A stretch of 64,000 nt of DNA from Xanthomarina sp035306605 (GCA_035306605.1 DATGNR010000010.1); one strand, 5' to 3'. Numbered from the stretch's first letter, positions 52,230 through 61,728 are shown. Made by a program: numbers and translations. Notes: generated from the sequence alone by a model not told the origin.

Positions 52230-52790
52230 TTAACCTCGTCGTATCCGGCTAAGTGTTTCTTGAGACATCCCAAGATATGAAGCAATATATCCTAATGGAA
52301 CACGCTGAGATATGTTTGGGAATTCTGCTAGCATATAGTCGTAGCGTTCACGAGCAGTCTGAAATTGCACAGCATTGAGCTTGTTTACCACTTTAGATAA
52401 CATTTGAATAGAAACTAATCTTCCTAGTTTTTCCCATTTATGATATTTGGAGAATAAAAAGTCCATGTTTTCTTTAGAGATAGAATAAACAAGAGAATCT
52501 TCTAATGTTTCTAATGAATAGATACTAGGGCTTTGCTGAAAAAAACTATCAACGCTTGTCATAAATTTTCCTACTCCAAAAAACCATTGGGTTACTTCTT
52601 TACCATCTTCCATTAGGTAAAAGCTTCTACCCATACCTTTTTCAACAAAATATAGTTTTTTGCTAATCTGGCCTTGTTCAATTAACTTGGTGTTTTTAGG
52701 AATGAGTTCTTTTTCAAAATAAGATGTAATTTCCTTTAATTCTTCAGGATTGTACGGTATTATAGAAAGCAGGAAATTGGATAAATTCAT
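52230..52790 (-). CDS. Crp/Fnr-family transcriptional regulator
   Basis: This 186-residue regulator has a cNMP-binding-like beta-roll (about 25-110; IPKNTKLIEQGQISKKLYFVEKG), a dimerisation helix (about 112-140) and a C-terminal winged helix cut close to the recognition helix (PLGYIASYLGMSQETLSRIRR). The motif E178-T-L-S-R182 equals the FNR ExxSR base-reading signature. FNR's N-terminal cluster cysteines are absent, and the cAMP-contact RxxxxS signature is not evident, so the signal is unknown. It is encoded directly upstream of tolC on the same strand, with the palindrome between them. Confidence 0.88.
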   Translation of the reverse strand: MNLSNFLLSIIPYNPEELKEITSYFEKELIPKNTKLIEQGQISKKLYFVEKGMGRSFYLMEDGKEVTQWFFGVGKFMTSVDSFFQQSPSIYSLETLEDSLVYSISKENMDFLFSKYHKWEKLGRLVSIQMLSKVVNKLNAVQFQTARERYDYMLAEFPNISQRVPLGYIASYLGMSQETLSRIRRG

Positions 52791-52888
52791 ATAGTTTTAA
52801 GATATAACTGACTGAGCGATTAAGTTCAAATATATTGAAAAATAATCAAGAATAAACTTCTTTGTTTTAGGGAGATTCTAACCTGATT

Positions 52889-53470
52889 TCAATCCTTTAA
52901 ATTCAATACAGAATTTTTCATGTCGAATGCCAATCCAATATAGGTGTTGTTGTTAAATTCAAACTCATCTATAATTTTCCAACCTAGTTTTTTAGTATGT
53001 GCTTTTTCAGAAATGATATTGATCTTATTTATAAACGTAATGGAAATTGGATATTTCTTATGAAATTCAACTCTCATTTCTTCAAAAATTTTATTTAAAA
53101 AACCCTTTCCGCGATAAGCTTTGTCAATACAAACAGGTCCATATTGAAAACTGTTTTCAGTTGTTATTTTGTTTCCGTTAAAGGTTAAGTTTGGAAAACG
53201 AGAGACCATAAAATTGAAGATTTCCCATTGTTCAAAATATTTCCAACTCCCAGCGAAAGCGTATGCAATCAGATTGTTATTGTTATTAATTGCTACAAAT
53301 ATGCCGTTTTCATTAATTATTTCTTCAATTTGTTTGGCTGTAAAAGGAGTGGTTACAAAGCCGTTTTTTAGCTCTGTTTTGTTTAGGTTTCGAAACAAGT
53401 TTTTTTCCTGTAGTGCAAGAATACCATCGATGTCATTCTTGTTTCCAATTCTAGTTTGAATACTTTCCAT
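52889..53470 (-). CDS. GNAT-family N-acetyltransferase
   Basis: This 193-residue protein has an acetyl-CoA loop region in GPVCIDKAYRGKGFLNKIFEEMR (the R-G-x-G-F form of the QxxGxG/A motif, about 114-136). An N-terminal strand-helix (IGNKNDIDGILALQEKNLF) fits the GNAT fold. The substrate is unknown. It is monocistronic. Confidence 0.78.
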   Translation of the reverse strand: MESIQTRIGNKNDIDGILALQEKNLFRNLNKTELKNGFVTTPFTAKQIEEIINENGIFVAINNNNNLIAYAFAGSWKYFEQWEIFNFMVSRFPNLTFNGNKITTENSFQYGPVCIDKAYRGKGFLNKIFEEMRVEFHKKYPISITFINKINIISEKAHTKKLGWKIIDEFEFNNNTYIGLAFDMKNSVLNLKD

Positions 53471-53572
53471 TTTTTTTATAAAGAAACTATAAGTGTTTTG
53501 AAGATGATATTAAAAACTATTAATTACTGATTTTAAATTTCAAATATTTTGAAAGAGGCTATCATCAACCAT

Positions 53573-54679
53573 TTAAAAGGCTTCGTTAATACCAAAATAA
53601 ACACCATTGCTGCCATCAATTCCAACTCCCGCATCTAAACGTACCCATGTGTCTTGAGTTTTTAAAAGTTTAAATCGAAGTCCGCCACCAGCACTTGGTT
53701 TTAAATCCTTAATACTAAAGAGTTCTTTTTGGTCGTGGCCCACTTTTCCAAAAAGACCATATCCAGCTAAAGCCCAACGAGGATGAAAACGATATCTGTA
53801 TTCCGCCTGAAATAGGTATAAACTTTTATCAATATATCTTCCCTGATAATAACCTCTGGCTCTGTTTCCTCCACCATACCACGCTAAGCCTTGAAAAGGA
53901 GGGTTGCCATAATTTCCTTCGTAGTATAATTGTAGTGCAGCAATACTTTTTTCTCCTAATTTTTGGTAGGTGCGCAAATCTGCTATAAATTTATTGTAGT
54001 TCTGGGTTGCTCCAAAAAGTTCGCTAGAAAACTGAGCGTTCATTTTTAGAAGGTGACCTGAAATAGGTGAGCCAACATTATCTCTTGAATCTAGGTTGAA
54101 AATCACTCCAAAACCACTAATTACAGCGCCATCACTACCTAAAATATCGTTGGTGCTTAAAAGTCCTTCTTCCGTTATTTTTGTAACATTGTGATTTTCA
54201 TAAATATATTCAAAGCCAAAATTTAAAGCAGGAGGTAATCTTTTTAAGAAACTAATTTTTAGAATTTGCGAGGTCATATCGTACGACTCTTCATTGCTAT
54301 TAGGGGTTGTGTTCCCAATTCCCCAAAAATTATTTGGAAATATTTTCCATTTAAAATTCATGTCTAGAAAATAATCGCCATTGCCAATATATATTTGAGG
54401 AATTACATCTATAATAAACTGTTTATTCGATGTCGTTATAAAGTCTACAAAAATATTGGACACTCTATCATTATAAATGTTTTTCTGTTTTAATAAAAAT
54501 ACTTGAGCTCCAGCACCAAAACCAAAGCTTGTTTCTGGTGTATAGAATATAATCGGTATGGCAACAAATTGAATTTTTTTATTCTTATTAATGGTGTCCG
54601 ACTTAATTACATCTTCCTGACTATAACTAATCTTACTTAAAAGGAGACTTATTAATATGAAGAAAAATAGCTTTTTCAT
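53573..54679 (-). CDS. BamA/TamA-family outer membrane barrel (surface antigen D15 type)
   Basis: This 368-residue protein has a signal peptide (about 1-20, ending SYSQ). It is a C-terminal Omp85-type barrel without POTRA domains. Landmarks are VIFNLDSRDNVGSPISGHLLKMNAQFSS and GGGNRARGYYQGRYIDKSLYLFQAEYRYRF, where RGY is the L6-loop (V/I)RG(F/Y) motif, and VRLDAGVGIDGSNGVYFGINEAF at the end. The overlap TAATG with the upstream barrel gene shows coupling. The substrate is unknown. Confidence 0.83.
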   Translation of the reverse strand: MKKLFFFILISLLLSKISYSQEDVIKSDTINKNKKIQFVAIPIIFYTPETSFGFGAGAQVFLLKQKNIYNDRVSNIFVDFITTSNKQFIIDVIPQIYIGNGDYFLDMNFKWKIFPNNFWGIGNTTPNSNEESYDMTSQILKISFLKRLPPALNFGFEYIYENHNVTKITEEGLLSTNDILGSDGAVISGFGVIFNLDSRDNVGSPISGHLLKMNAQFSSELFGATQNYNKFIADLRTYQKLGEKSIAALQLYYEGNYGNPPFQGLAWYGGGNRARGYYQGRYIDKSLYLFQAEYRYRFHPRWALAGYGLFGKVGHDQKELFSIKDLKPSAGGGLRFKLLKTQDTWVRLDAGVGIDGSNGVYFGINEAF

Positions 54680-55365
54680 TATAAAGGTTTCGAGTCTAAT
54701 AAAATTTTAAATCCGAAGGAAAAAGAGAGGTTACTAAGTTCGTAGCTAACATTTTTTACTGCAGGATTGATATTGGTTTCTTGGTTCAAATTTAACCAAT
54801 ATACATTGTAATTAAGACCTAAATCGAAAGATACTCGGTCGTGGATAACGTACGAAAAACCGAAGGTTGAAAGAAATCCAAATCCTCCACCTTTGTTTAA
54901 ATTTTCAACGTAAACATCTGCAACTAAACTACCAATGGTTTCTCTATAAAGTGCATATCCAGGCGATAAGCTAAAAAACACTGAACCTATATTGCTCGGC
55001 GATAAAAAGTAAGTGCCTTTTGGGCCAATAAAAAATGTTTCAGATGTATTTTCAGAAATATCATTTTCAATATTACTTCGTTCCATATTAGCAGATAAAC
55101 CAATATTTAAGCGGTCTATTAAAAATTTCCCCGTTCCAATTTCTATTCGGTACCAATTGCTAATGGATTTGTTTTCGGTTTTAGTATTCTCGAAAGATCC
55201 TGAACCTATAGATCCAGTAAGTCCAGTAAGCCATCTTCCTTTTCTAAAAGGTGTCATTTCACTAGTTTCTGTAGAGTCAATTTCTTTGTTTTGAGCATAA
55301 CAGAAGCTAGGAATAACACATAGAAATGTTATTAATAAAATTGTAAAATGGGATTTGTTTATCAC
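54679..55365 (-). CDS. Outer membrane beta-barrel protein
   Basis: This 228-residue protein has a signal peptide (about 1-24, ending CYAQ) and alternating beta-strands throughout (GLTGSIGSGSFENT, RLNIGLSANMERSNIE, LSPGYALYRETIGS, ELSNLSFSFGFKILL). It is likely an 8- to 10-strand outer membrane barrel of the OmpW/OprF-like kind. It shares TAATG with the downstream BamA-like gene. The function is unknown. Confidence 0.7.
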   Translation of the reverse strand: MINKSHFTILLITFLCVIPSFCYAQNKEIDSTETSEMTPFRKGRWLTGLTGSIGSGSFENTKTENKSISNWYRIEIGTGKFLIDRLNIGLSANMERSNIENDISENTSETFFIGPKGTYFLSPSNIGSVFFSLSPGYALYRETIGSLVADVYVENLNKGGGFGFLSTFGFSYVIHDRVSFDLGLNYNVYWLNLNQETNINPAVKNVSYELSNLSFSFGFKILLDSKPL

Positions 55366-55526
55366 TTAAAGAGCTGCTTTAACAAAGGTTTTAAATATCC
55401 CACTAAAGTATTAAAAAAATCACGTACTAAATATTTAAAGGTTCAAAAAGATGATGTACTAAAATTGAAGTTCATGATTTATTTTCATTAGTTATTTGGT
55501 TTTTATCAAGTTTAAATTTTTAAAAC

Positions 55527-55534
55527 TATCTTTG
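55527..55534 (+). promoter_or_regulatory. -7 box for era
   Basis: TATCTTTG matches TAnnTTTG. The predicted start is about 10 nt before ATG 55550. A possible -33 TTTG at 55495-55498 is too far (28 nt) to be convincing. Confidence 0.5.
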
Positions 55535-55549
55535 CAGTTCTAAATTAAC

Positions 55550-56431
55550 ATGATGCACAAAGCAGGTTTTGTAAATATTATTGGAAATCCAAACGTTGGA
55601 AAATCAACATTAATGAATGACTTTGTAGGTGAAAAACTTTCAATTATTACATCGAAAGCACAAACCACAAGACACCGTATTCTTGGTATAGTAAATGGAG
55701 AAGATTTTCAAATGATTTTATCTGATACTCCAGGAATTATAAAACCAGCCTATCAGCTACAAGAATCTATGATGGATTTTGTAAAGTCGGCATTTGATGA
55801 CGCCGATGTGTTAATTTATATGGTTGAAATAGGAGAAAAGGAATTAAAAGACGAATCCTTTTTTAACAAGATTACAACATCCAAGATTCCAGTTTTATTA
55901 TTGCTTAATAAAATTGATAAATCCAACCAAGATCAACTAGAAGAGCAAGTCCAAAGCTGGGCTGAGAAAGTTCCGAATGCTGAAATTTTTGCTATTTCTG
56001 CTTTAGAAGGTTTTCAAGTAAAAGAAGTTTTTGATAGAATTATTGAATTACTTCCAGCATCACCTGCTTTTTATCCAAAAGATCAGTTAACCGATAAGCC
56101 AGAACGTTTCTTTGTAAACGAAACCATTCGCGAGAAAATTTTAATGCATTATAAAAAGGAAATTCCTTATGCTGTAGAAATTGATACCGAAGAGTTTTTT
56201 GAAGAAGAAGAAATAATCAGAATGCGTTCAGTAATTATGGTAGAGCGCGATACTCAAAAAGGGATTATTATCGGACACAAAGGTTCGGCCTTAAAACGTG
56301 TTGGAATAGAGGCTAGAAAAGATTTAGAGAAGTTTTTTGGTAAACAAGTCCACTTAGAACTTTATGTAAAAGTGAATAAAAACTGGCGTAACGACCAAAA
56401 ACAATTGCGTCGTTTTGGATACAATCAGTAA
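55550..56431 (+). CDS. era: GTPase Era
   Basis: This 293-residue essential GTPase binds 16S rRNA and helps 30S maturation. G1 is GNPNVGKST, G3 is DTPG, G4 is NKID, and the C-terminal KH domain carries IIGHKGSALKRVGIEARKDLEKFF. Two adjacent ATGs (55550 and 55553) are possible starts. It is monocistronic and divergent from the barrel genes. Confidence 0.97.
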   Translation: MMHKAGFVNIIGNPNVGKSTLMNDFVGEKLSIITSKAQTTRHRILGIVNGEDFQMILSDTPGIIKPAYQLQESMMDFVKSAFDDADVLIYMVEIGEKELKDESFFNKITTSKIPVLLLLNKIDKSNQDQLEEQVQSWAEKVPNAEIFAISALEGFQVKEVFDRIIELLPASPAFYPKDQLTDKPERFFVNETIREKILMHYKKEIPYAVEIDTEEFFEEEEIIRMRSVIMVERDTQKGIIIGHKGSALKRVGIEARKDLEKFFGKQVHLELYVKVNKNWRNDQKQLRRFGYNQ

Positions 56432-56496
56432 ACCTAAAAACTAAGAAATAAGTGGGTGAGGAGTGAAGAAATAAACTTCAAAACTAGACTTATTAA

Positions 56497-57006
56497 CTAG
56501 CTGTCTTCTTGGAGTGTAGCTTTCATAAAACCATAAAGCTTATGCATTTCATCTAGTCCAAATTTCTTGCCTAATTGACCAATAAAATATAGTGCTAACC
56601 AGATAATTACCATTAAAATCATAATGCTAATTTGCAGACTAAATGTGATTTTTAAGGTCCAATTTGAATAAGCCCAAACTCCAAATACTATAAAAATACC
56701 GGCCACAATAAAATGGAAAAACATAAACATGGTCCAAACAGTTGGGTTTGGTCCGAACAAGCCTTTAACTGTGCTTGAATTTGTTTCTAGTTCGTCTATT
56801 TCTAAATGTAATTGTGGCGACCAAAAATGCTGTTTGTGTTTTGGTAGTCTAAGAAACACATGATTGTCAATTCTAGAAACTACAAAGTTCTTTTGCTCCT
56901 GTTTCGCTTTGTCAAACAAGCTTAATAATTCTTCATAATTTTGATTTTTTTCAAACTTAAAACGTGGTCTTAAAACCACATCATTGATTTTTGATGAATT
57001 AGGCAT
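56497..57006 (-). CDS. Two-TM membrane protein between era and der
   Basis: This 169-residue protein has a soluble N-terminus (about 1-90; VLRPRFKFEKNQNYEELLSLFDKAKQ, NHVFLRLPKHKQHFWSPQLHLEI), two TM helices (about 92-113 and 120-142) and a short tail (GLDEMHKLYGFMKATL). It has no GTP-binding motifs in spite of its neighbours. The function is unknown. Confidence 0.72.
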   Translation of the reverse strand: MPNSSKINDVVLRPRFKFEKNQNYEELLSLFDKAKQEQKNFVVSRIDNHVFLRLPKHKQHFWSPQLHLEIDELETNSSTVKGLFGPNPTVWTMFMFFHFIVAGIFIVFGVWAYSNWTLKITFSLQISIMILMVIIWLALYFIGQLGKKFGLDEMHKLYGFMKATLQEDS

Positions 57007-57215
57007 ATCGTTTTTTAAATCAGTTAAATTTGTAAATCAGTCAAGAAATAGTTGGTATTTTAATTGTAAAACCACTCAAGTTTTGGGGTATTTGCTTTTG
57101 GAAAGTACCAATAAACAAGGAATTAAAACACTAAGTAATTATAATGATATTTGAGACAATTTCATTTTTATTTTTTTGAAGCAAACAAAATACAATTAAA
57201 TACTTAGCATATCAT

Positions 57216-57223
57216 TATATTTG
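57216..57223 (+). promoter_or_regulatory. -7 box for der
   Basis: TATATTTG matches TAnnTTTG. The TTG that would extend der upstream (57221) is part of this box, so the ATG at 57242 is the real start. Confidence 0.55.
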
Positions 57224-57241
57224 CATCAAAATTTATTTAGA

Positions 57242-58546
57242 ATGAGTAACATAGTTGCTATTGTTGGAAGACCAAATGTTGGAAAGTCCACTTTTTTTAA
57301 TCGTTTAATTAAAAGAAGGGAGGCTATTGTAGATGCGGTGAGTGGTGTAACTAGAGATAGACATTACGGAAAAAGTGATTGGAATGGGAAAGAATTTTCT
57401 CTAATCGATACGGGGGGATATGTTTTAGGAAGTGATGACGTTTTTGAAGCGGAAATCGATAAACAAGTTGAGTTGGCTATTGATGAGGCAGATGCTATTA
57501 TTTTTATGGTAGATGTTGAATCTGGCGTAACTGGAATGGATGAGGATGTTGCCATCCTACTTAGAAAGGTTAAAAAACCAGTTTTTTTAGTAGTTAATAA
57601 AGTAGATAATGCAAAACGTGCACAAGATGCTGTTGAGTTTTATTCCTTAGGTTTAGGAGAATATTTTACTATTGCTAGTATTAGTGGTAGTGGAACTGGA
57701 GATTTACTAGATGCGCTTGTTGAAGCGTTGCCTGTAAAAGAAGAAGTTGAAGAAACTGAACTTCCTCGTTTTGCCGTAGTAGGAAGACCTAATGCAGGAA
57801 AATCTTCTTTTATTAATGCGCTTATTGGTGAAGACAGATATATTGTTACAGATATTGCTGGAACAACTAGAGATGCTATTGACACTAAATACAACCGTTT
57901 TGGTTTTGAATTTAATTTAGTAGATACTGCTGGAATTAGACGGAAAGCTAAAGTTAAAGACGATTTAGAGTTTTATTCTGTAATGCGTAGTGTACGTGCT
58001 ATTGAACATTGCGATGTGTGTTTATTGGTTATGGATGCGACTCGTGGTTTCGACGGACAAGTGCAAAACATTTTCTGGTTAGCCGAACGCAACAGAAAAG
58101 GGATTGTTATTTTAGTAAATAAATGGGATTTAGTTGAAAAAGATCATAAATCTACCAACGAATTCGAGAAAATTATTAGAAGAGAAATCGAGCCTTTTAC
58201 GGATGTGCCAATTGTATTTATGTCTGTTTTAAACAAGCAACGTATTTTTAAGGCAATAGAAACGGCTGTTGAAGTGTATAACAACAGAACCAAAAAAATT
58301 AAAACAAGTAAGTTAAATGAGGTTTTACTTCCTATTATAGAAAATTACCCTCCACCAGCTTACAAAGGAAAGTTTGTAAAGATTAAATATATAATGCAAT
58401 TGCCTACACCACAACCGCAATTTGCTTTTTTCTGTAACTTACCTCAGTATGTTAGAGATCCTTATAAACGATTTCTAGAGAATAAACTTCGTGAACATTT
58501 CGATTTTAAAGGAGTGCCAGTAAGTGTTTACATGCGTAAAAAATAA
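57242..58546 (+). CDS. der: Ribosome biogenesis GTPase Der (EngA)
   Basis: This 434-residue protein has two tandem G domains and a C-terminal KH-like domain. G1 is GRPNVGKST and GRPNAGKSS; G3 is DTGG and DTAG; G4 is NKVD and NKWD. It acts in 50S subunit assembly. Its C-terminus (VPVSVYMRKK) is typical. The GumN/TraB-like gene follows 27 nt later on the same strand. Confidence 0.98.
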   Translation: MSNIVAIVGRPNVGKSTFFNRLIKRREAIVDAVSGVTRDRHYGKSDWNGKEFSLIDTGGYVLGSDDVFEAEIDKQVELAIDEADAIIFMVDVESGVTGMDEDVAILLRKVKKPVFLVVNKVDNAKRAQDAVEFYSLGLGEYFTIASISGSGTGDLLDALVEALPVKEEVEETELPRFAVVGRPNAGKSSFINALIGEDRYIVTDIAGTTRDAIDTKYNRFGFEFNLVDTAGIRRKAKVKDDLEFYSVMRSVRAIEHCDVCLLVMDATRGFDGQVQNIFWLAERNRKGIVILVNKWDLVEKDHKSTNEFEKIIRREIEPFTDVPIVFMSVLNKQRIFKAIETAVEVYNNRTKKIKTSKLNEVLLPIIENYPPPAYKGKFVKIKYIMQLPTPQPQFAFFCNLPQYVRDPYKRFLENKLREHFDFKGVPVSVYMRKK

Positions 58547-58573
58547 ATAGGTCTTACAATAGTTGGGGTTATA

Positions 58574-59431
58574 ATGAAGAAGTGGACATTTTTTATAATT
58601 TGTGTTTTCTTCATGCAGTTTTCCATGTCACAAAACACTATTTTGTGGAGAGTAACAGATACTGTAAATCATAAAACCTCGACTATTGTTGGAACTTTTC
58701 ATCAATTTGGAAATACCTTTGTAGATTCAATTCCTAAAATTAGAGAACTCTTATATAAATCCGATTTAGCTATCTTCGAGTCGGTTTGTAAAACAGAACA
58801 TACTCAAGCATTAATTAACAAAAGGAAAGCTTCTAATAAAGTTGAAAGAAAACTTAAAAAGAAGGATTTTGCCAAGCTACAGGTATTAAGTAAAAACTGG
58901 AAGGTTGATATTTATAAATTGAGGCCTATTGAGCTGAAATGGAAACTGCAACAAGAATTTCAGAGAATAAAATGTAATACCAATAATTCTTTGGATACAT
59001 GGACGCATTTTGATAATTATTTAGAGCATTTAGCTAGGGAGAATAACATAAAGGTTTTAGGGTTAGAAACAGATAGTTTACAATTGGAGTTAATTAATAT
59101 TCAGTATAATAGTCCAAAGTGGAAGGACGAAAGGAAAGATATTAGTTCTTTAATAAACATGTTGCTTTCTAATGATGATTATTCAGAATACTGTAAAATG
59201 GCAAATGAATACAGGAATTTTGGTTTAGCGTATGATTTTGAAGAGCCTTGCGATAATGATGTTTTAATTCAAGGAAGAAATGAAAAATGGTTACAAGTTT
59301 TACCAAATTTATTTAGAACAAACAATTGCTTTCTTGCTGTAGGGCTTTTTCATTTAAAGAATACTTGTGGATTACTAGAACAGCTTAAAAGCAAAGGTTT
59401 TTTGGTTGAGCCTATAATAGTTAGGAGGTAA
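58574..59431 (+). CDS. TraB/GumN-family protein
   Basis: This 285-residue protein has a signal peptide (about 1-19, ending SMSQ) and a TraB/GumN-type fold. The N-terminal STIVGTFHQFGNTFVDSIPKIRELL has the GxxH element. The C-terminal FLAVGLFHLKNTCGLLEQLKSKGF has the second GxxH element. The two are usual putative metal-site motifs of this family, related to Tiki proteases. It lies 27 nt after der. The substrate is unknown. Confidence 0.85.
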   Translation: MKKWTFFIICVFFMQFSMSQNTILWRVTDTVNHKTSTIVGTFHQFGNTFVDSIPKIRELLYKSDLAIFESVCKTEHTQALINKRKASNKVERKLKKKDFAKLQVLSKNWKVDIYKLRPIELKWKLQQEFQRIKCNTNNSLDTWTHFDNYLEHLARENNIKVLGLETDSLQLELINIQYNSPKWKDERKDISSLINMLLSNDDYSEYCKMANEYRNFGLAYDFEEPCDNDVLIQGRNEKWLQVLPNLFRTNNCFLAVGLFHLKNTCGLLEQLKSKGFLVEPIIVRR

Positions 59432-59437
59432 AAGAGC

Positions 59438-59470
59438 CCATTAATTTAGAAACTAAATAATGGATTTTAT
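59438..59470 (+). terminator. Weak hairpin after the TraB/GumN gene
   Basis: CCATTAATTTAG and CTAAATAATGG (59438-59463), loop AAA, with a one-base bulge and a T-rich tail. Confidence 0.45.
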
Positions 59471-59493
59471 TTTCTTATATTAAGAATTAAAGT

Positions 59494-60297
59494 TTACCAA
59501 CTTCCGCCAGCTCCACCACCAGAGAAACCTCCTCCGCCGAAACCGCCTCCAAATCCGCCTCCTGAAGAACCTCCGAAGCCACCAGACGAGCCACCAAAGC
59601 CACCTCGGCCCATATTGCTTAAAATAATGGCGTCGAGAATGCTAAAGCCTCCTGAATTATTACTGCCTGAGCCTCCGGAACCACCTTTACGGTTTTTGGA
59701 AATTGAAATTAAAATAATAATAAAAAATATAATTAGGAATATGATAAAACCATCTGGCGATTCGGAATTAGTATTAGGCTTTCTAGTACCTTGATATTCT
59801 CCCATTAAAATTTGGAAAATAGCATCAGTTCCTTTGTCTAAACCACTGTAATAATCTCCTTTTTTAAATTCTGGAATTATAATGTTTCTAGTAAGCTCGC
59901 CTACAATTCCTGCCGTTAATTTGTGTTCCACTCCGTATCCAGGAGAAATCCATATATTTCTATCGTTTCTAGCTAATAGAATAAATACCCCATTATCTTC
60001 CTTTGCCTGTCCAACTCCCCATTCATGAGCCCATTTAGCCGATAAAAGCCCAATGTTTTCACCTTTAGCGGTTGGAATAATAACTACAACAATTTGGGTT
60101 GAAGTTGTATCGGAATATTTTATAAGTTTTTGTTCTAAGTTACTTTTCTCTGAAGCACTTAGCAGCGACATGTAATCGTAAACACTGGTTTGTTCTTTAG
60201 GTATTTTAGGTATATCGAACTGCGCCAATAAGTTTTGCGAAAAACACAAACTCACAAACAGAATAATAAGAAATTTTATTTTTTGGGGCTTTATCAT
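59494..60297 (-). CDS. TPM-domain membrane protein with Gly/Ser-rich tail (YgcG-like)
   Basis: This 267-residue protein has a signal peptide (about 1-27, ending LLAQ) and a TPM/YgcG domain (about 30-175; TSVYDYMSLLSASEKSNLEQKL, STQIVVVIIPTAKGE, WISPGYGVEHKLT). One TM helix follows (about 183-202, FIIFLIIFFIIILISI). The Gly/Ser-rich tail of about 60 residues ends in GGGAGGSW. The start is ATG 60297, overlapping the stop of the upstream TPM gene as TAATG. Longer upstream starts would enter that gene and are rejected. Confidence 0.87.
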   Translation of the reverse strand: MIKPQKIKFLIILFVSLCFSQNLLAQFDIPKIPKEQTSVYDYMSLLSASEKSNLEQKLIKYSDTTSTQIVVVIIPTAKGENIGLLSAKWAHEWGVGQAKEDNGVFILLARNDRNIWISPGYGVEHKLTAGIVGELTRNIIIPEFKKGDYYSGLDKGTDAIFQILMGEYQGTRKPNTNSESPDGFIIFLIIFFIIILISISKNRKGGSGGSGSNNSGGFSILDAIILSNMGRGGFGGSSGGFGGSSGGGFGGGFGGGGFSGGGAGGSW

Positions 60298-60734
60298 TAT
60301 CCTTTGGATATGTCGTTGGGTAATTCGTTGGTGTCGTTGTGTTGCCAAGGAAAATGTTTTTCTAATTCTTTTCCTGCTTTTAAAATACCGTCTACAAGAC
60401 CTTGCTTAAAGTTTCCTGCTTTAAACTGAGTTTGAATGATATCTTTTGTGGAGTTCCAAAAATCTTTTCCTACAATGTCATTTATGCCTTTATCACCATA
60501 TATAACAAAAGTTTTATCCTCAACTGCTACGTATATTAAAACACCATTTTGTTCTTTGGTGTTGTCCATTTTTAAATAATGGAATACTTCCATAGCACGA
60601 TTAAAAGCGTCTATTTTAGAAGATTTTTCAAGATGCACACGTATTTCTCCAGAGGTGTTTTTTTCGGCCACTCGAATAGCTTCTACAATTTCTTGTTCTT
60701 CTTGCGCAGTTAAAAAATCTTCTATTTTAGACAT
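60297..60734 (-). CDS. TPM-domain protein, short form
   Basis: This 145-residue cytoplasmic or membrane-associated protein is one TPM domain (SKIEDFLTAQEEQEIVEAIRVAEKNTSGEIRVHLEK; VLIYVAVEDKTFVIYGDKGIND). It resembles the N-terminal part of its downstream partner but lacks a signal peptide and tail. It is coupled to that gene by TAATG, and starts 8 nt after the lemA stop, so the three form one unit. Confidence 0.87.
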   Translation of the reverse strand: MSKIEDFLTAQEEQEIVEAIRVAEKNTSGEIRVHLEKSSKIDAFNRAMEVFHYLKMDNTKEQNGVLIYVAVEDKTFVIYGDKGINDIVGKDFWNSTKDIIQTQFKAGNFKQGLVDGILKAGKELEKHFPWQHNDTNELPNDISKG

Positions 60735-60741
60735 GTTTTAT

Positions 60742-61341
60742 TTAATTAAAATCAAATTCAACCTCTACTGGTTTTTCTGCTCCAGCTTCAGCATCGAAAT
60801 ATGGCTTACTTTCAAAATTAAATATTCCTGCTAATATGGAATTAGGAAATTTCTTTACATGAGTATTGTAAGGTTTGATAGCTTCGTTATAGCGAGTTCT
60901 TGCAGTTTGAATGGTGTTTTCAGTGCTAGTTAATTCGTCTTGCAGTTTCAAGAAATTCTGATTCGCTTTTAACTCTGGATATCTTTCAACCGTTACTAAT
61001 AATCTTGATAGAGCACTGCTTAATCCTCCTTGTGCTTGATTGAATTCTTGTAATTGCTCCGGAGTTATATTTGAAGGGTCAATTGTTGTTTTTGTAGCTT
61101 CACTTCTTGCTTTAATTACCGCTTCTAATGTGCTTTTTTCAAAATCAGCAGCACCTTTAACTGTGTTTACAAGATTTCCAATTAAATCGTTTCTTCGTTG
61201 GTACGAGGTTTGGACATTTCCCCATGATTCACTTACGTTTTCATTTAGCACCACAGCAGTGTTGTTAAATCCTACAGCCCAATTATAAATACCAAAACCA
61301 AGGACGGCTATGATAATTACCGGTATTAACCATTTTTTCAT
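60742..61341 (-). CDS. LemA family protein
   Basis: This 199-residue membrane-anchored coiled-coil protein has one N-terminal TM (about 4-24). NLVNTVKGAADFEKSTLEAVIKARSEA and RLLVTVERYPELKANQNFLKLQDELTSTENTIQTARTRYNEAIKPYNT are the LemA hallmarks. It commonly pairs with TPM-domain genes, as here. A -7 box TACTTTTG lies on the minus strand at 61382-61389. The role of the family is not settled. Confidence 0.93.
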   Translation of the reverse strand: MKKWLIPVIIIAVLGFGIYNWAVGFNNTAVVLNENVSESWGNVQTSYQRRNDLIGNLVNTVKGAADFEKSTLEAVIKARSEATKTTIDPSNITPEQLQEFNQAQGGLSSALSRLLVTVERYPELKANQNFLKLQDELTSTENTIQTARTRYNEAIKPYNTHVKKFPNSILAGIFNFESKPYFDAEAGAEKPVEVEFDFN

Positions 61342-61381
61342 AATATATTGTTTTAAGTGTTAGTGTTTGTTTAATTAGTTG

Positions 61382-61389
61382 CAAAAGTA
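61382..61389 (-). promoter_or_regulatory. -7 box for lemA
   Basis: The minus strand reads TACTTTTG (TAnnTTTG). The predicted start is near 61377, about 36 nt before lemA's ATG. Confidence 0.5.
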
Positions 61390-61398
61390 AAGAGAATG

Positions 61399-61728
61399 TT
61401 ACAATTGTTCTTTAATTTTAAGAAGTTGCGATTTAATATTTTTCAATTTACTAATAATCTCAAAGGTTTCTAAAGGTTTTTTCTTTTCTTCTTTAAGATG
61501 CGTTTTAGCACCTTCAAGTGTAAAGCCTCTTTCTTTTACGAGATGATAAATAAATTTAAGATTATTTATGTCTTCGGGAGTAAATTTTCTGTTCCCTTTT
61601 GCGTTTTTCTTCGGTTTTAAGACATCGAATTCTTTTTCCCAAAAACGAATCAAAGATGGGTTTACATCGAAGGCTTTGGCAACTTCTCCAATACTGTAAT
61701 AACGTTTTTCAGGTAATTCTATGTGCAT
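61399..61728 (-). CDS. MerR-family transcriptional regulator
   Basis: This 109-residue protein has an N-terminal MerR winged HTH (YYSIGEVAKAFDVNPSLIRFWEKEFDVLKPKKNAKGNRKFTPEDI). A coiled-coil follows (LKFIYHLVKERGFTLEGAKTHLKEE). There is no C-terminal effector domain or metal-binding cysteines. Its start overlaps the M23 gene's stop as TAATG. Confidence 0.88.
   Translation of the reverse strand: MHIELPEKRYYSIGEVAKAFDVNPSLIRFWEKEFDVLKPKKNAKGNRKFTPEDINNLKFIYHLVKERGFTLEGAKTHLKEEKKKPLETFEIISKLKNIKSQLLKIKEQL

Noticed and set aside
57221..57241. Longer Der starting at TTG 57221
   Set aside because: The TTG lies in the TATATTTG promoter box; Der proteins begin at MSNIVAIVGRPNVGKS.
60298..60348. 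Longer TPM protein starting upstream of 60297
   Set aside because: It would run into the upstream TPM gene; ATG 60297 precedes a clean signal peptide and gives a TAATG coupling.
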